Shown: positions 15,784 to 24,292 of the stretch, in pieces
Layout: the number at the start of each line of letters is the position of its first letter
How positions within the stretch are numbered: the first letter of the stretch is position 1
Source of the DNA: Microvirga vignae
GTDB taxonomy: Bacteria; Pseudomonadota; Alphaproteobacteria; Rhizobiales; Beijerinckiaceae
NCBI RefSeq assembly: GCF_001017175.1
Contig: NZ_LCYG01000021.1
Coordinates: 90,861-134,632 of the forward strand
Direction: 5' to 3'
DNA: 43,772 bases
Program-made: the position numbers and the translations under genes
The notes under the pieces: generated by a model
Databases searched by the model: none
What the model was told of the DNA's origin: nothing
What the model saw: only the letters and a program-made list of their open reading frames with translations

Positions 15784-15882
15784 GGCATCGTCATCGGGGC
15801 AGGCGCGGCCGACGTCAAGTGAACGCTTTCGGTCCCGCCCGTGTTAAAGCTGGGGACTTGAGAACAGGAATCGGGGAAGGGA

Positions 15883-17748
15883 ATGTTCCGGTGGCTGGAA
15901 AAGCGGGTTGATCCGTTCGCTCCGTTCAATGAGAACGAGACGCCGCCGAACAGGGTGGGGAGCTTTACCTGGCATTATCTCAAGCCGGTGCGCTTCTGGC
16001 TGGTGATCCTCTTCTTTGTCGCGCTGACCGTCGGCCTCTTCGAATCATCCCTCTACATTCTGCTGGGCTGGCTGGTGGATATCCTGGCCAATTCCACGCC
16101 GGACCGGGTCTGGGCCGAGCACGGCGCCACCCTGACGATGATGGCGGCTCTCGTCGTTTTTGTCAGGCCAGCCCTGAATTTTGCGCATGAGCTGATCTCC
16201 AACCAGGTGATCATCGCGCAGAGCACCAACATGATCCGCTGGCGGACCCATGTTTACACGCTGGGCCATGCGGTGAGCTATTTCCAGGCCGATTTTGCGG
16301 GCCGCCTCGCCAACCGCATCATGCAGGGCGGCGGCGCAATCCGCAGCATTGCGGTGACTCTCATCGATACGCTGCTCTACGTGGCGATCTATGCCGTCAC
16401 GGCCCTTGGAGTCTTTACAAGCGTCAGTCCCTGGCTTGCCTTGCCCATGGGGCTCTGGATCATAGGCTACATCGTTCTCCTGCGGTTCTTCGTTCCTCAG
16501 GCGAAGGAGCGCTCGCTCAAGGTGGCCGATACCCGCTCGGCTCTCGTGGGCAGGGTGGTCGACAGCTACACCAATATCCTGACGGTGAAGCTTTTCGCCC
16601 GAGGGGCCGAGGAGCGCTCGGCCGTCAAGGAGGCGGTGGGGGCCAACACGGATGCCTTCCTCCATTCGTTGCGGCTGAACTCCACTGTCTCGGGCCTTCT
16701 GTCCGTCATGAACAGCCTGCTGCTTGCCGCCACTGGAGGCCTCTCGGTGCTCCTGTGGAGCCGGGGCGTCATGACGAGTGGTGAGGCGGCGTCCGGGCTT
16801 GCCCTTGTCATGCGTATCCTCGCCATGTCCGGCTGGGTCATGCACACGGTTCGTGACGTGTTCGAGAATATCGGCACGATCCAGGAAAGCATGCAGACCA
16901 TCGCCCGCCCGCATGGCCTGGTGGACGTGCCGCAGGCTCCACACCTGAAGGTTAGCCGGGGCGAGATTCGCTTCGAGGACGTGTCTTTCCATTATGGAAA
17001 GGAAGGCGGCGTCATCGAGGGATTGAGCCTCACGATCCGCGCCGGCGAGAAGGTCGGACTCGTCGGCACCAGCGGCGCGGGCAAGACCACCATCACTTCT
17101 CTTCTCCTGCGCCTTCATGACGTCGAGGGCGGGCGTATCCTCATCGATGGGCAGGACATCTCCAAGGTGTCCCAGGATTCCCTGCGTTCCTCCATTGCCG
17201 TGGTTACCCAGGACACCTCGCTCCTGCACCGCTCGATCCGGGACAACATTGCCTATGGCAGGCCTGGAGCCACGGACCGGGAGATCATCGAGGCGGCCCG
17301 CCTCGCCCATGCCCACGACTTCATCATGGGACTTGAGGATCACCGCGGACGGCGCGGATATGACGCCCATGTGGGCGAGCGGGGCGTGAAGCTCTCCGGC
17401 GGTCAGCGCCAGCGCATCGCCGTTGCCCGCGTGATCCTGAAGAATGCACCCATCCTGGTGCTGGACGAGGCCACCTCCGCCCTGGATTCGGAAGTCGAGG
17501 CAGCGATCCAGGAATCTCTGGCGACGCTCATGGAGGGCAAGACGGTGCTCGCCATTGCCCACCGCCTCTCGACCATTGCGGCGCTCGACCGCCTCATTGT
17601 TATTGAGGAGGGACAGATCGTGGAGGAGGGGAGCCACGCGGAGCTGCTTCGGGCCGGTGGGCTCTATGCCCGACTCTGGCGGCGCCAGTCGGGTGGCTTC
17701 CTTGGGGCACGGGAGGGAGAAGGGGCTCCGGAGCCGGTGTCGCTCTAG
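15883..17748 (+). CDS. ABC exporter, fused permease and ATPase
   Basis: A 621-residue half-transporter: N-terminal type IV ABC exporter domain (about 30-320) with five to six helices, then an ATPase domain. The ATPase has Walker A GTSGAGKTT near residue 394, the signature LSGGQRQR at about 504, Walker B ILVLDEATSALD and the H-loop AHRLST. It probably works as a homodimer exporting lipid, drug or peptide; the substrate is unknown. Its TAG stop lies within the CTAG left edge of a dispersed repeat, and the residues just before it (GEGAPEPVSL) are a poorly ordered tail. Confidence 0.9.
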   Translation: MFRWLEKRVDPFAPFNENETPPNRVGSFTWHYLKPVRFWLVILFFVALTVGLFESSLYILLGWLVDILANSTPDRVWAEHGATLTMMAALVVFVRPALNFAHELISNQVIIAQSTNMIRWRTHVYTLGHAVSYFQADFAGRLANRIMQGGGAIRSIAVTLIDTLLYVAIYAVTALGVFTSVSPWLALPMGLWIIGYIVLLRFFVPQAKERSLKVADTRSALVGRVVDSYTNILTVKLFARGAEERSAVKEAVGANTDAFLHSLRLNSTVSGLLSVMNSLLLAATGGLSVLLWSRGVMTSGEAASGLALVMRILAMSGWVMHTVRDVFENIGTIQESMQTIARPHGLVDVPQAPHLKVSRGEIRFEDVSFHYGKEGGVIEGLSLTIRAGEKVGLVGTSGAGKTTITSLLLRLHDVEGGRILIDGQDISKVSQDSLRSSIAVVTQDTSLLHRSIRDNIAYGRPGATDREIIEAARLAHAHDFIMGLEDHRGRRGYDAHVGERGVKLSGGQRQRIAVARVILKNAPILVLDEATSALDSEVEAAIQESLATLMEGKTVLAIAHRLSTIAALDRLIVIEEGQIVEEGSHAELLRAGGLYARLWRRQSGGFLGAREGEGAPEPVSL

Positions 17749-17885
17749 AGCCTCGCACGTGAGAAATGGACTTGCACTTTTGGGATTGATCCGATGCTCA
17801 TTCTTGAGAGCAGCGCATCGTTGGACGCGGAAAACCGGGGCCACTTTTCGCTGACGCGGCCCTTCGGGTCCGCATGATGCGCTAG
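17745..17885. repeat. CTAG-family double-palindrome repeat, copy 3
   Basis: Begins with CTAG (17745-17748), which contains the stop codon of the ABC exporter gene, and ends GATGCGCTAG at 17885. The first palindrome carries CACTTTTGGGATTGATCCGATGC; the second runs from GCGCATCGT through GGAAAACCGGGGCCACTTTTCGC to ATGATGCGC. It separates the exporter from the petABC leader. Confidence 0.8.
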
Positions 17886-18028
17886 GAAACAGGTTGGAAC
17901 ATCTCCAAACCGCCTATGGACAGCGGGGCGTGGCCGTGCCAAAGAGCCACCGCGCGGCGACTCCCAGTCGCATTGCGTGCGCGTTGACGCGTATGCTTGT
18001 TCCTTCGAGCTAGGAACTGGCGTGCCGA

Positions 18029-18051
18029 ATGCCTTGTCTCGCAAGGCATTG
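18029..18051 (+). promoter_or_regulatory. Perfect hairpin in the petA leader
   Basis: AATGCCTTG-TCTCG-CAAGGCATT is a perfect 9-bp stem with a 5-base loop, centred about 54 bases before the petA start. It is followed after about 20 bases by a T-rich stretch (CTCGTTTTTGTTC). It may be an mRNA-stabilising or regulatory structure. The region 17886-18093 otherwise holds only the presumed petABC promoter, which I cannot place with confidence. Confidence 0.35.
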
Positions 18052-18093
18052 AAGACGTGCGGTTCTCGTTTTTGTTCAATGCTGGAGAGCCAC

Positions 18094-18642
18094 GTGGCCG
18101 AGACCACCACTCATGTCGCTGAGCCGACACGGCGCGATTTCCTTTACATCGCCACGGGCGCAGCCGCCGTTGTCGGCGGAGCAACCCTGGTATGGCCCTT
18201 CGTTCAGTCCCTGGCGCCCGACGCGGCGACGGTGGCTGCAGGTGCCCCCGTCGAAGTCGACCTGACCCCGATCGCCGAAGGGCAGATCGTGAAGGTCTTC
18301 TGGCGCGGCAAGCTGATCTTCATCCGCCACCGCACGGCCGAGGAGATCAAGGCGGCCGAGGACGTGAACGTGGCTTCGCTGCGCGATCCGCAGCCTGATT
18401 CCGCTCGCGTGAAGGAAGGCAAGGCGCAGTGGCTCATCGTCTATGGCAACTGCACCCATCTGGGCTGCGTGCCGCTCGGACAGCAGGGCGAATATCACGG
18501 CTGGTTCTGCCCGTGCCACGGCTCGGTGTTCGACACCTCCGGTCGCGTCCGCGGTGGTCCGGCTCCCATCAATCTGCCGATCCCGCCCTACACCTTCGCG
18601 TCCGACACGAAGATCATCATCGGCCAAGAAGCCACGGCGTAA
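18094..18642 (+). CDS. petA: Ubiquinol-cytochrome c reductase Rieske iron-sulfur subunit
   Basis: A 182-residue Rieske protein of the cytochrome bc1 complex, carrying electrons from ubiquinol to cytochrome c1. The GTG start at 18094 is favoured because GGAGAG lies five bases upstream; an ATG at 18079 is in frame but has no site. A twin-arginine-type N-terminus ([18 protein letters not shown]) forms the membrane anchor. The 2Fe-2S ligands are C120-T-H122 in CTHLGC and C139/H142 in CPCHG, with C125 and C141 for the disulfide. First gene of petABC, 25 bases before petB. Confidence 0.95.
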   Translation: MAETTTHVAEPTRRDFLYIATGAAAVVGGATLVWPFVQSLAPDAATVAAGAPVEVDLTPIAEGQIVKVFWRGKLIFIRHRTAEEIKAAEDVNVASLRDPQPDSARVKEGKAQWLIVYGNCTHLGCVPLGQQGEYHGWFCPCHGSVFDTSGRVRGGPAPINLPIPPYTFASDTKIIIGQEATA

Positions 18643-18667
18643 CCCAAGCGACGATCAGGCGACATCC

Positions 18668-19948
18668 ATGAGCCAGCATCCTACAACCTACGTTCCCAAG
18701 AGCGCCTTCGGTAAGTGGTTCGAGAGCCGCTTGCCCCTCGCAGGCCTCATCCATTCCTCGTTCATCGCCTTCCCGGTGCCGCGGAACCTCACCTATTTCT
18801 GGACCTTCGGCGCCATCCTGGCGTTCATGCTCGTCGCGCAGATCGTGACGGGCGTTTTCCTGGCCATGTACTACACGCCGAATGCGGCGATGGCCTTCCA
18901 GTCCGTCGAGCACATCATGCGCGACGTGGAGTTCGGCTGGCTCCTCCGCTACCTGCACGCCAACGGCGCTTCGATGTTCTTCGTCGCGGTCTACGTGCAT
19001 ATCTTCCGCAACTTCTACTACGGTTCCTACAAGGCGCCGCGCGAAGTGCTCTACATCCTGGGTGTGATCATCTTCCTCCTGATGATGGCCACCGCCTTCA
19101 TGGGTTACGTGCTTCCCTGGGGCCAGATGAGCTTCTGGGGCGCCACCGTGATCACGAATCTCTTCTCGGCGATCCCGGTCGTCGGCGACACCATCGTCAG
19201 CTACCTCTGGGGCGGCTACTCGGTGGGCAACCCGACGCTCAACCGCTTCTTCTCTCTGCACTATCTGCTGCCGTTCATGATTGCGGGCGTCGTCGCCCTG
19301 CACATCTGGGCGCTGCACGTGCCGGGCCAGAACAACCCGACCGGCATTCCGATCAAGTCGGGCAAGGACGCTGTTCCCTTCACCCCCTACGCGACGATCA
19401 AGGACATCTTCGCCGTCGTCGTGTTCATGCTCTTCTTCGCCTACTGGGTGTTCTACATGCCGAACTATCTCGGCCATGCGGACAACTACATTCCGGCGAA
19501 CCCGGCGGTCACGCCCGCGCACATCGTGCCCGAGTGGTACTTCCTGCCCTTCTACGCGATCCTGCGCGCCATCCCGGACAAGCTCGGCGGCGTCATTGCC
19601 ATGGGCGCGGCGATCGTGATCTGGTGCTTCATGCCCTGGCTCGACACCTCGAAGGTGCGCTCCACGGCCTACCGCCCGCTCTACAAGCAGTTCTTCTGGC
19701 TGTTCGTGGTGGTCTGCTTCCTGCTCGGCTGGCTGGGCTCCCGTCCGGCCGAGGGCTGGTACGTGATCGCGTCGCAGATCTGCACGGCGTACTACTTCGC
19801 CCACTTCCTGATCGTCCTGCCGGTGCTCGGCTTCGTCGAGCGTCCGCTGCCGCTGCCGAATTCGATCCTCGAATCCGTCATGGGCGTGCAGAAGGTCGGG
19901 GCCGGCGTGCCGGCCGGCGCCAATGCCGAGCCGTCGTCCAAGGGCTGA
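18668..19948 (+). CDS. petB: Cytochrome b subunit of the bc1 complex
   Basis: A 426-residue eight-helix membrane protein holding haems bL and bH and the Qo and Qi sites. Visible marks are the haem-binding His pairs in helices B and D ([20 protein letters not shown] and the SLHYLLPF...ALHIWALH region), [13 protein letters not shown] at the Qo site and the PEWY motif at residues 288-291. The length is that of a complete cytochrome b, not the split b6/subunit IV type, and it is not fused to cytochrome c1 as in some Bradyrhizobium-type fbcH genes. ATG at 18668. Its TGA overlaps a possible ATG of petC. Confidence 0.97.
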   Translation: MSQHPTTYVPKSAFGKWFESRLPLAGLIHSSFIAFPVPRNLTYFWTFGAILAFMLVAQIVTGVFLAMYYTPNAAMAFQSVEHIMRDVEFGWLLRYLHANGASMFFVAVYVHIFRNFYYGSYKAPREVLYILGVIIFLLMMATAFMGYVLPWGQMSFWGATVITNLFSAIPVVGDTIVSYLWGGYSVGNPTLNRFFSLHYLLPFMIAGVVALHIWALHVPGQNNPTGIPIKSGKDAVPFTPYATIKDIFAVVVFMLFFAYWVFYMPNYLGHADNYIPANPAVTPAHIVPEWYFLPFYAILRAIPDKLGGVIAMGAAIVIWCFMPWLDTSKVRSTAYRPLYKQFFWLFVVVCFLLGWLGSRPAEGWYVIASQICTAYYFAHFLIVLPVLGFVERPLPLPNSILESVMGVQKVGAGVPAGANAEPSSKG

Positions 19949-19971
19949 TGCGAGCGTTGAGGAATAGAACA

Positions 19972-20856
19972 ATGATGAAGCGTACTCTTCTCATCGCCGC
20001 CGCCGTTCTCGGCCTCTCGGCCCCGGCCTTCGCTGCCGGCGAGACCCCGGTCCCGCCGCAGCTGAAGTGGAGCTTCCAGGGTCCGTTCGGCACCTTCGAC
20101 CGCGCTCAGCTGCAGCGCGGCTTCAAGGTCTACCGGGAGGTCTGCTCCTCCTGCCACGGCCTGAGCTATGTGGCTTTCCGCAATCTGTCGCAGCCCGGCG
20201 GCCCGGAATTCTCCGAGGCGCAGGTGAAAGCGCTCGCTGCGGAGTATAAGATCCAGGACGGCCCGAACGAGGCCGGCGACATGTTCGAGCGTCCCGGCCG
20301 TCCGGCCGACCACTTCCCGGCTCCGTTCCCGAACGAGAACGCGGCGGCTTCGGCCAACGGCGGCAAGGCTCCGCCGGATCTGTCCCTGATGCCGAAGGCC
20401 CGCACCTATGAGCGCGGCTTCCCCTGGTTCGTCACGGACGTGTTCCGCCAGTATTCCGAGAACGGCGCCGATTACTTGGTCGCGCTGCTCCACGGCTACG
20501 AGGAAGCTCCGGCCGGCTTCCAGGTTCCGGAAGGCGGTCACTACAACCACTACTTCCCGGGCCACGTGATCGCCATGCCGAAGCCGCTCAGCGACGGCCA
20601 GGTCGAATATCCGAAGAACGAGGCCGGCCAGCCTCAGGCTCCGGAGACGGTCGAGCAATACGCCAAGGACGTGACCGCCTTCCTCACCTGGACGGCGGAG
20701 CCGCACCTCGAGGCCCGCAAGCGCCTCGGCTTCCAGGTCATGCTGTTCCTGCTGGTGCTCTCGGGCCTGCTCTACTTCACGAAGAAGAAGGTGTGGGCGA
20801 AGGTGGGCGGCGAGGTCGAAGGCCACGCCACCCCGCCGATGACGCACAATCCGTAA
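19972..20856 (+). CDS. petC: Cytochrome c1 subunit of the bc1 complex
   Basis: A 294-residue periplasmic haem protein with a Sec signal peptide (MMKRTLLIAAAVLGLSAPAFA) and a C-terminal membrane anchor (about residues 262-282, VMLFLLVLSGLLYF). Haem is attached at C58-S-S-C61-H62 and the axial Met is M202 in VIAMPKPL. The ATG at 19972 is chosen for GAGGAA seven bases upstream; an earlier ATG at 19948 overlaps the petB stop. It passes electrons from the Rieske centre to soluble cytochrome c. Last gene of the operon, followed directly by a strong terminator. Confidence 0.95.
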   Translation: MMKRTLLIAAAVLGLSAPAFAAGETPVPPQLKWSFQGPFGTFDRAQLQRGFKVYREVCSSCHGLSYVAFRNLSQPGGPEFSEAQVKALAAEYKIQDGPNEAGDMFERPGRPADHFPAPFPNENAAASANGGKAPPDLSLMPKARTYERGFPWFVTDVFRQYSENGADYLVALLHGYEEAPAGFQVPEGGHYNHYFPGHVIAMPKPLSDGQVEYPKNEAGQPQAPETVEQYAKDVTAFLTWTAEPHLEARKRLGFQVMLFLLVLSGLLYFTKKKVWAKVGGEVEGHATPPMTHNP

Positions 20857-20863
20857 TTCCGAG

Positions 20864-20896
20864 AAAGGCCCCGTAAAATCGGGGCCTTTTTCTTTC
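20864..20896 (+). terminator. Rho-independent terminator of petABC
   Basis: AAAGGCCCCG-TAAAAT-CGGGGCCTTT forms a perfect 10-bp stem and is followed by TTCTTTC. It starts eight bases after the petC stop. Confidence 0.9.
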
Positions 20897-20967
20897 GATC
20901 CTATGGGGTCAACGAACCCAAATAGCTGAATAGTGTTGTCAAATTGGACTTTGTCCCTGGAGACAAC

Positions 20968-21336
20968 ATGCACCTGCGCTTCAAGACATCGGACGTCGTT
21001 CATCTCGTCCTGCTGATGGTCAGTCTGGGAGCGACGTCCTACGTCGCTTATCAGGTCGTCGGCTTTCTCGGGATAGGTGTCCTCGGTCTGATCATCGGGG
21101 TCATTGCGCTGACCGTTGAATTGGAGCGGGGAGGCCCCATTGGTGACTACTACAATGCCACAAGCCTCTATGCCCAGCACGTGGCCGCTGTGGAGAGAAT
21201 GTCCGCAGCCGAGAAAGCCGAAAGGCGCGCCGAGATCGAGAGCGCCGCATTACCGCTGCTTGTGGCAAAGATCGTGAGCGCAGGGCTGATCGTCGTCGGA
21301 TTCGGGTTGTTCCTCGTCTTCCAACTTGGCTCTTAG
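20968..21336 (+). CDS. Small membrane protein, unknown family
   Basis: A 122-residue protein that I do not recognise. The ATG at 20968 (MHLRFKTSDVVHLVLLM) has GGAGA four bases upstream, better than the earlier in-frame start. It has membrane segments at about residues 10-50 (two closely spaced, including GFLGIGVLGLIIGVIALTVE) and 95-118 (LLVAKIVSAGLIVVGFGLFLVF). The loop between holds a charged helix rich in Ala, Glu and Arg (ERMSAAEKAERRAEIES). It stands alone between the petABC terminator and a 2H phosphoesterase. Confidence 0.7.
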   Translation: MHLRFKTSDVVHLVLLMVSLGATSYVAYQVVGFLGIGVLGLIIGVIALTVELERGGPIGDYYNATSLYAQHVAAVERMSAAEKAERRAEIESAALPLLVAKIVSAGLIVVGFGLFLVFQLGS

Positions 21337-21437
21337 CTCCGGGCCCAGCTTTCCAGGTTCGACATCTGCGATCACCTCTTGCTCATAGGGTCCGGTTTTC
21401 TGGTGACTTCAGGTAACAACGGCCTTAAGGCGTCGGC

Positions 21438-22046
21438 ATGCTGCAGACCATCGCCGACGATATTTGGGGCGGGCCTTGCCTCGCCTATCACGTCCAGCCG
21501 GACCTTTCGCCTGAGACCCGCGCTTCTCTCGGAGAGCTTCAGAAGCTCATCGCCGAACGCTGGCCTGTCCCGCTCCATTTCGCTCCACCCGAGGCGCTGC
21601 ACGTCACGCTCTATGCCCTGGTTCAGGTCAAGGAGCGGTTCGACAAGGAGGGCTACTGGAACCGCATCGCCGAGCCCTGCCGTGCCTTGCTGAAAGATCT
21701 CTGCGCGGGGCATGGGCCTCTGGAGCTACGGTTCGCGAAACTGAAGGTGACGGACACGGCGATCATCGCCGTTGCTACGGACGAGACAGGCCTCATCGCG
21801 AGGCTTCGGGCGAAGATAGCGGACCTCATTCCGCCGCCGCCCGGCCTCCAGCCCCTGCGCTACAATCTGATTCATACGACGTTGGCGCGCTACCGAACCT
21901 CCGACGCGGTGCCGGATAGTGTCATCGGGGCCGTCGAGGCGATCCCGGTTGCGATCACGGCGCCTGTGGAGCGCCTCAAGATCATCCGGGAAACCCTCTT
22001 TCCCTGCCAGGAGTTCGATGAGATTTTCTCGTTCCGGCTCCGCTAG
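21438..22046 (+). CDS. 2H phosphoesterase superfamily protein (2'-5' RNA ligase-like)
   Basis: A 202-residue protein with the two HxT/S motifs that define the 2H phosphoesterase superfamily: H55-V-T in ALHVTLYA and H146-T-T in LIHTTLARY. The superfamily includes the RNA 2',3'-cyclic phosphodiesterase ThpR, plant cyclic phosphodiesterases and related enzymes acting on 2',3'-cyclic or 2'-5' linked nucleotides. The actual substrate is unknown. The ATG at 21438 follows AAGGCG. The TAG stop is part of a CTAG repeat edge. Confidence 0.8.
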   Translation: MLQTIADDIWGGPCLAYHVQPDLSPETRASLGELQKLIAERWPVPLHFAPPEALHVTLYALVQVKERFDKEGYWNRIAEPCRALLKDLCAGHGPLELRFAKLKVTDTAIIAVATDETGLIARLRAKIADLIPPPPGLQPLRYNLIHTTLARYRTSDAVPDSVIGAVEAIPVAITAPVERLKIIRETLFPCQEFDEIFSFRLR

Positions 22047-22115
22047 CGCGTCGTGCGGACCCGAAGGGCCGCGTCAGCGAAAAGCGGACCCGGTTTTCCG
22101 CGCAGACGATGCTCT
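22043..22115. repeat. CTAG-family repeat, copy 4 (single palindrome)
   Basis: Starts CTAGCGCGTCGTGCGGACCC; its CTAG contains the stop codon of the 2H phosphoesterase gene. It carries GCGAAAAGCGGACCCGGTTTTCCG and ends GACGATGCTC. Only the AACCGGG-type palindrome module is present; the GCATCGGACCC module is missing. The left half is nearly identical to the start of the copy at 35476. Confidence 0.75.
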
Positions 22116-22196
22116 TGGGGACACACCCGTTTGGGTTCTCGTCTGACAGCCGCTATGGTCGCGCCGTGAGTCTGACGCTTGACAGGACGGGGAGCG

Positions 22197-23075
22197 ATGA
22201 CAAAGGCGGTTCTAGGGATCATCGGTGGGTCGGGGGTCTATGATCTTCCGGGGATCGAGGACGTGCGCGAAGTGCGCATCGACTCTCCCTGGGGCGAGCC
22301 CTCCGACGTTCTGCGCATGGGCCGCATCGGCGAGACGGACGTGGCCTTCCTTCCCCGCCATGGCCGCGGTCATCGCCTGTCGCCTTCCGACATCAATTAC
22401 CGCGCCAATATCGATGTATTGAAGCGCGCTGGCGTGACGGACCTGATCTCGGTCTCCGCCTGTGGTTCCTTCAAGGACGAATATTACCCTGGCTTCTTCG
22501 TGCTGGTGGACCAGTACGTGGATCGCACACACAAGCGCGAAAGCTCGTTCTTCGGTAAGGGCTGCGTAGCGCATGTGCCGATGGCGCACCCTGTCGGCCC
22601 TCTGCTCCAGAAACGCATTGCGCATGCCGCGGTGGCCGAGAAGACCCAGTTCACGATCGGTGGTACGCTCGTGTGCATCGAGGGCCCGCAATTCTCTACT
22701 TACGCCGAGTCCATGACCTACAAAAAGCTGGGCTATGACGTGATCGGGATGACGGCGATGCCCGAGGCCAAGCTCGCGCGTGAGGCAGAGATCACCTACG
22801 CCACCATCGCCATGGTGACCGATTACGATTGCTGGCACCCCGAGCATGACAACGTGGACGTGGCCGCCGTCGTCGCGGTTGCCAAGCAGAACGCCACCAA
22901 AGTGGCCCGCCTCATCGCTCGGATCGCACGCGACTTTCCGGCCGAGCACGAACCGTGCCCCCTGGGCTCGGACCGGGCTCTCGACGGCGCCATCATGACG
23001 GCTCCCTCCGGGCGCGATCCCGAGCTCCTGAAAAAGCTCGATGCCGTGGCGGGCCGTGTGCTAAACCGCGCATAG
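22197..23075 (+). CDS. mtnP: S-methyl-5'-thioadenosine phosphorylase
   Basis: A 292-residue purine nucleoside phosphorylase-family enzyme that splits methylthioadenosine with phosphate into adenine and 5-methylthioribose-1-phosphate. It shows GIIGGSGVYDL at the N-terminus (phosphate site), FLPRHGRGHRLSPSDINYRA, the GGTLVCIEGPQFSTYAES block and the purine-site MTAMPEAKLAREAEI plus VTDYDCWH. The ATG at 22197 has GGGGAG two to three bases upstream. It is followed by apt, so the product adenine would be used directly in the next step. Confidence 0.95.
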   Translation: MTKAVLGIIGGSGVYDLPGIEDVREVRIDSPWGEPSDVLRMGRIGETDVAFLPRHGRGHRLSPSDINYRANIDVLKRAGVTDLISVSACGSFKDEYYPGFFVLVDQYVDRTHKRESSFFGKGCVAHVPMAHPVGPLLQKRIAHAAVAEKTQFTIGGTLVCIEGPQFSTYAESMTYKKLGYDVIGMTAMPEAKLAREAEITYATIAMVTDYDCWHPEHDNVDVAAVVAVAKQNATKVARLIARIARDFPAEHEPCPLGSDRALDGAIMTAPSGRDPELLKKLDAVAGRVLNRA

Positions 23076-23152
23076 GATATTCAAGCAGGCGAGATGTATC
23101 CTCGCGTGCCCCACACCGACCGGACGACATCCGCATTCACCGCAGGTAATCC

Positions 23153-23698
23153 ATGGACCAGCGTCTTCTCACCGATCTCAAAGCAGCGATCCGCTCGATC
23201 CCGGATTATCCAAAGCCCGGCATCGTCTTTCGCGACATCACGACCCTGCTTGGCGATGCGCGCGCCTTCCGCCGCGCGGTCGACGAACTGGTGCATCCTT
23301 TCGCGGGTGGGCGCGTCGATAAGGTTGCTGGCATCGAGGCGCGTGGCTTCATTCTCGGCGGCGCGGTGGCGCATCAGCTCTCCGCAGGTTTCGTGCCGAT
23401 CCGCAAGAAGGGCAAGCTGCCTCACGAGACGGTGCGGATCGCCTATTCGCTGGAATACGGCGTGGATGAGATGGAGATCCACACGGATGCCATCGGCCAG
23501 GACGAGCGCGTGATCCTCGTGGACGATCTCATCGCAACCGGCGGCACGGCCGTGGCGGCCTCGCAGCTGCTTCGCCAGATGGGCGCGAACATCGTCGCCG
23601 CCTGCTTCATCATTGATCTGCCCGATCTCGGTGGCGCGCAGAAGCTGCGCGATCTTGGTGTGGAAGTGCGCAGCCTCGTAAGCTTCGAGGGGCACTGA
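23153..23698 (+). CDS. apt: Adenine phosphoribosyltransferase
   Basis: A 181-residue type I phosphoribosyltransferase making AMP from adenine and PRPP. It shows the N-terminal adenine-loop pattern [17 protein letters not shown], the EARGFILGG loop, the flexible [10 protein letters not shown] loop and the PRPP-binding [14 protein letters not shown]. The length is the family norm. It lies 77 bases after mtnP, whose product it uses, and 15 bases before an HD-domain nucleotidase-like gene. Confidence 0.96.
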   Translation: MDQRLLTDLKAAIRSIPDYPKPGIVFRDITTLLGDARAFRRAVDELVHPFAGGRVDKVAGIEARGFILGGAVAHQLSAGFVPIRKKGKLPHETVRIAYSLEYGVDEMEIHTDAIGQDERVILVDDLIATGGTAVAASQLLRQMGANIVAACFIIDLPDLGGAQKLRDLGVEVRSLVSFEGH

Positions 23699-23713
23699 GA
23701 AACAGCGCAGACG

Positions 23714-24292
23714 ATGCCGGTGGATCGTATCCTGGGAGCATTGGAGTTCCTGCGCGAAGCAGAGAGACTGAAAGATGTCCTTCGCAGCGGGCACACTTCC
23801 AGTGGGCGGCCTGAGAGCGTGGCCGAGCATAGCTGGCGGCTGTGCCTCATGGCCCTCGTTTTCGCGGACGAGTTCGAGAGCATCGATGCCTTACGCCTCA
23901 TCAAGCTCTGCATCGTGCATGATCTTGGTGAAGCCTTGGGCGGAGACATCCCTGCCATTTTGCAGAGTGAGGGCACCAACAAAGCCGCCCAGGAGCGGGC
24001 GGATTTGAAAGTGCTGACCAAGGCCCTTCATCCAGCGAAGCGCGTTGAGATCCTGGCTTTGTGGGAGGAGTACGAGTCGGCTGCCACGCCCGAGGCCATC
24101 ATCGCCAAAGGTCTCGACAAGCTGGAGACGATCCTCCAGCACAATCAGGGGCAAAACCCTTCCGATTTCGACTACGCGTTCAATCTCGGCTACGGTCTGA
24201 AGCAGACTGCGGCTCATCCACTGCTCGCCAAGATCCGCGCCGTTCTCGATGAGGAGACCCGCGCGAGGGCTGAAGGCTCAAAGGCCGTTTAA
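23714..24292 (+). CDS. HD domain protein, YfbR/HDDC2-like 5'-nucleotidase
   Basis: A 192-residue HD-superfamily hydrolase. The metal-binding residues are visible: H in SVAEHSWRL, HD in CIVHDLGEALGGDIP and D in IAKGLDKLE. The arrangement is that of YfbR/HDDC2 proteins, which dephosphorylate (deoxy)nucleoside 5'-monophosphates with Co2+ or Mn2+. Its placement just after apt suggests handling of adenine nucleotides, which is inference. The TAA stop overlaps the TAA of the convergent MaoC gene within TTAA (24289-24292). Confidence 0.8.
   Translation: MPVDRILGALEFLREAERLKDVLRSGHTSSGRPESVAEHSWRLCLMALVFADEFESIDALRLIKLCIVHDLGEALGGDIPAILQSEGTNKAAQERADLKVLTKALHPAKRVEILALWEEYESAATPEAIIAKGLDKLETILQHNQGQNPSDFDYAFNLGYGLKQTAAHPLLAKIRAVLDEETRARAEGSKAV

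Noticed and set aside
14302..15822. Long plus-strand open frame opposite hemF and trmL
   Set aside because: It is the mirror of two well-supported minus-strand genes in high-GC DNA; its protein is Arg/His-rich and resembles no family.
16045..17844. 599-codon minus-strand open frame opposite the ABC exporter
   Set aside because: Composition artefact of the ABC gene; no motif, and it runs through the repeat.
18617..21180. Two long minus-strand frames opposite petB and petC
   Set aside because: Shadows of the cytochrome genes, whose haem and quinone motifs are unmistakable.
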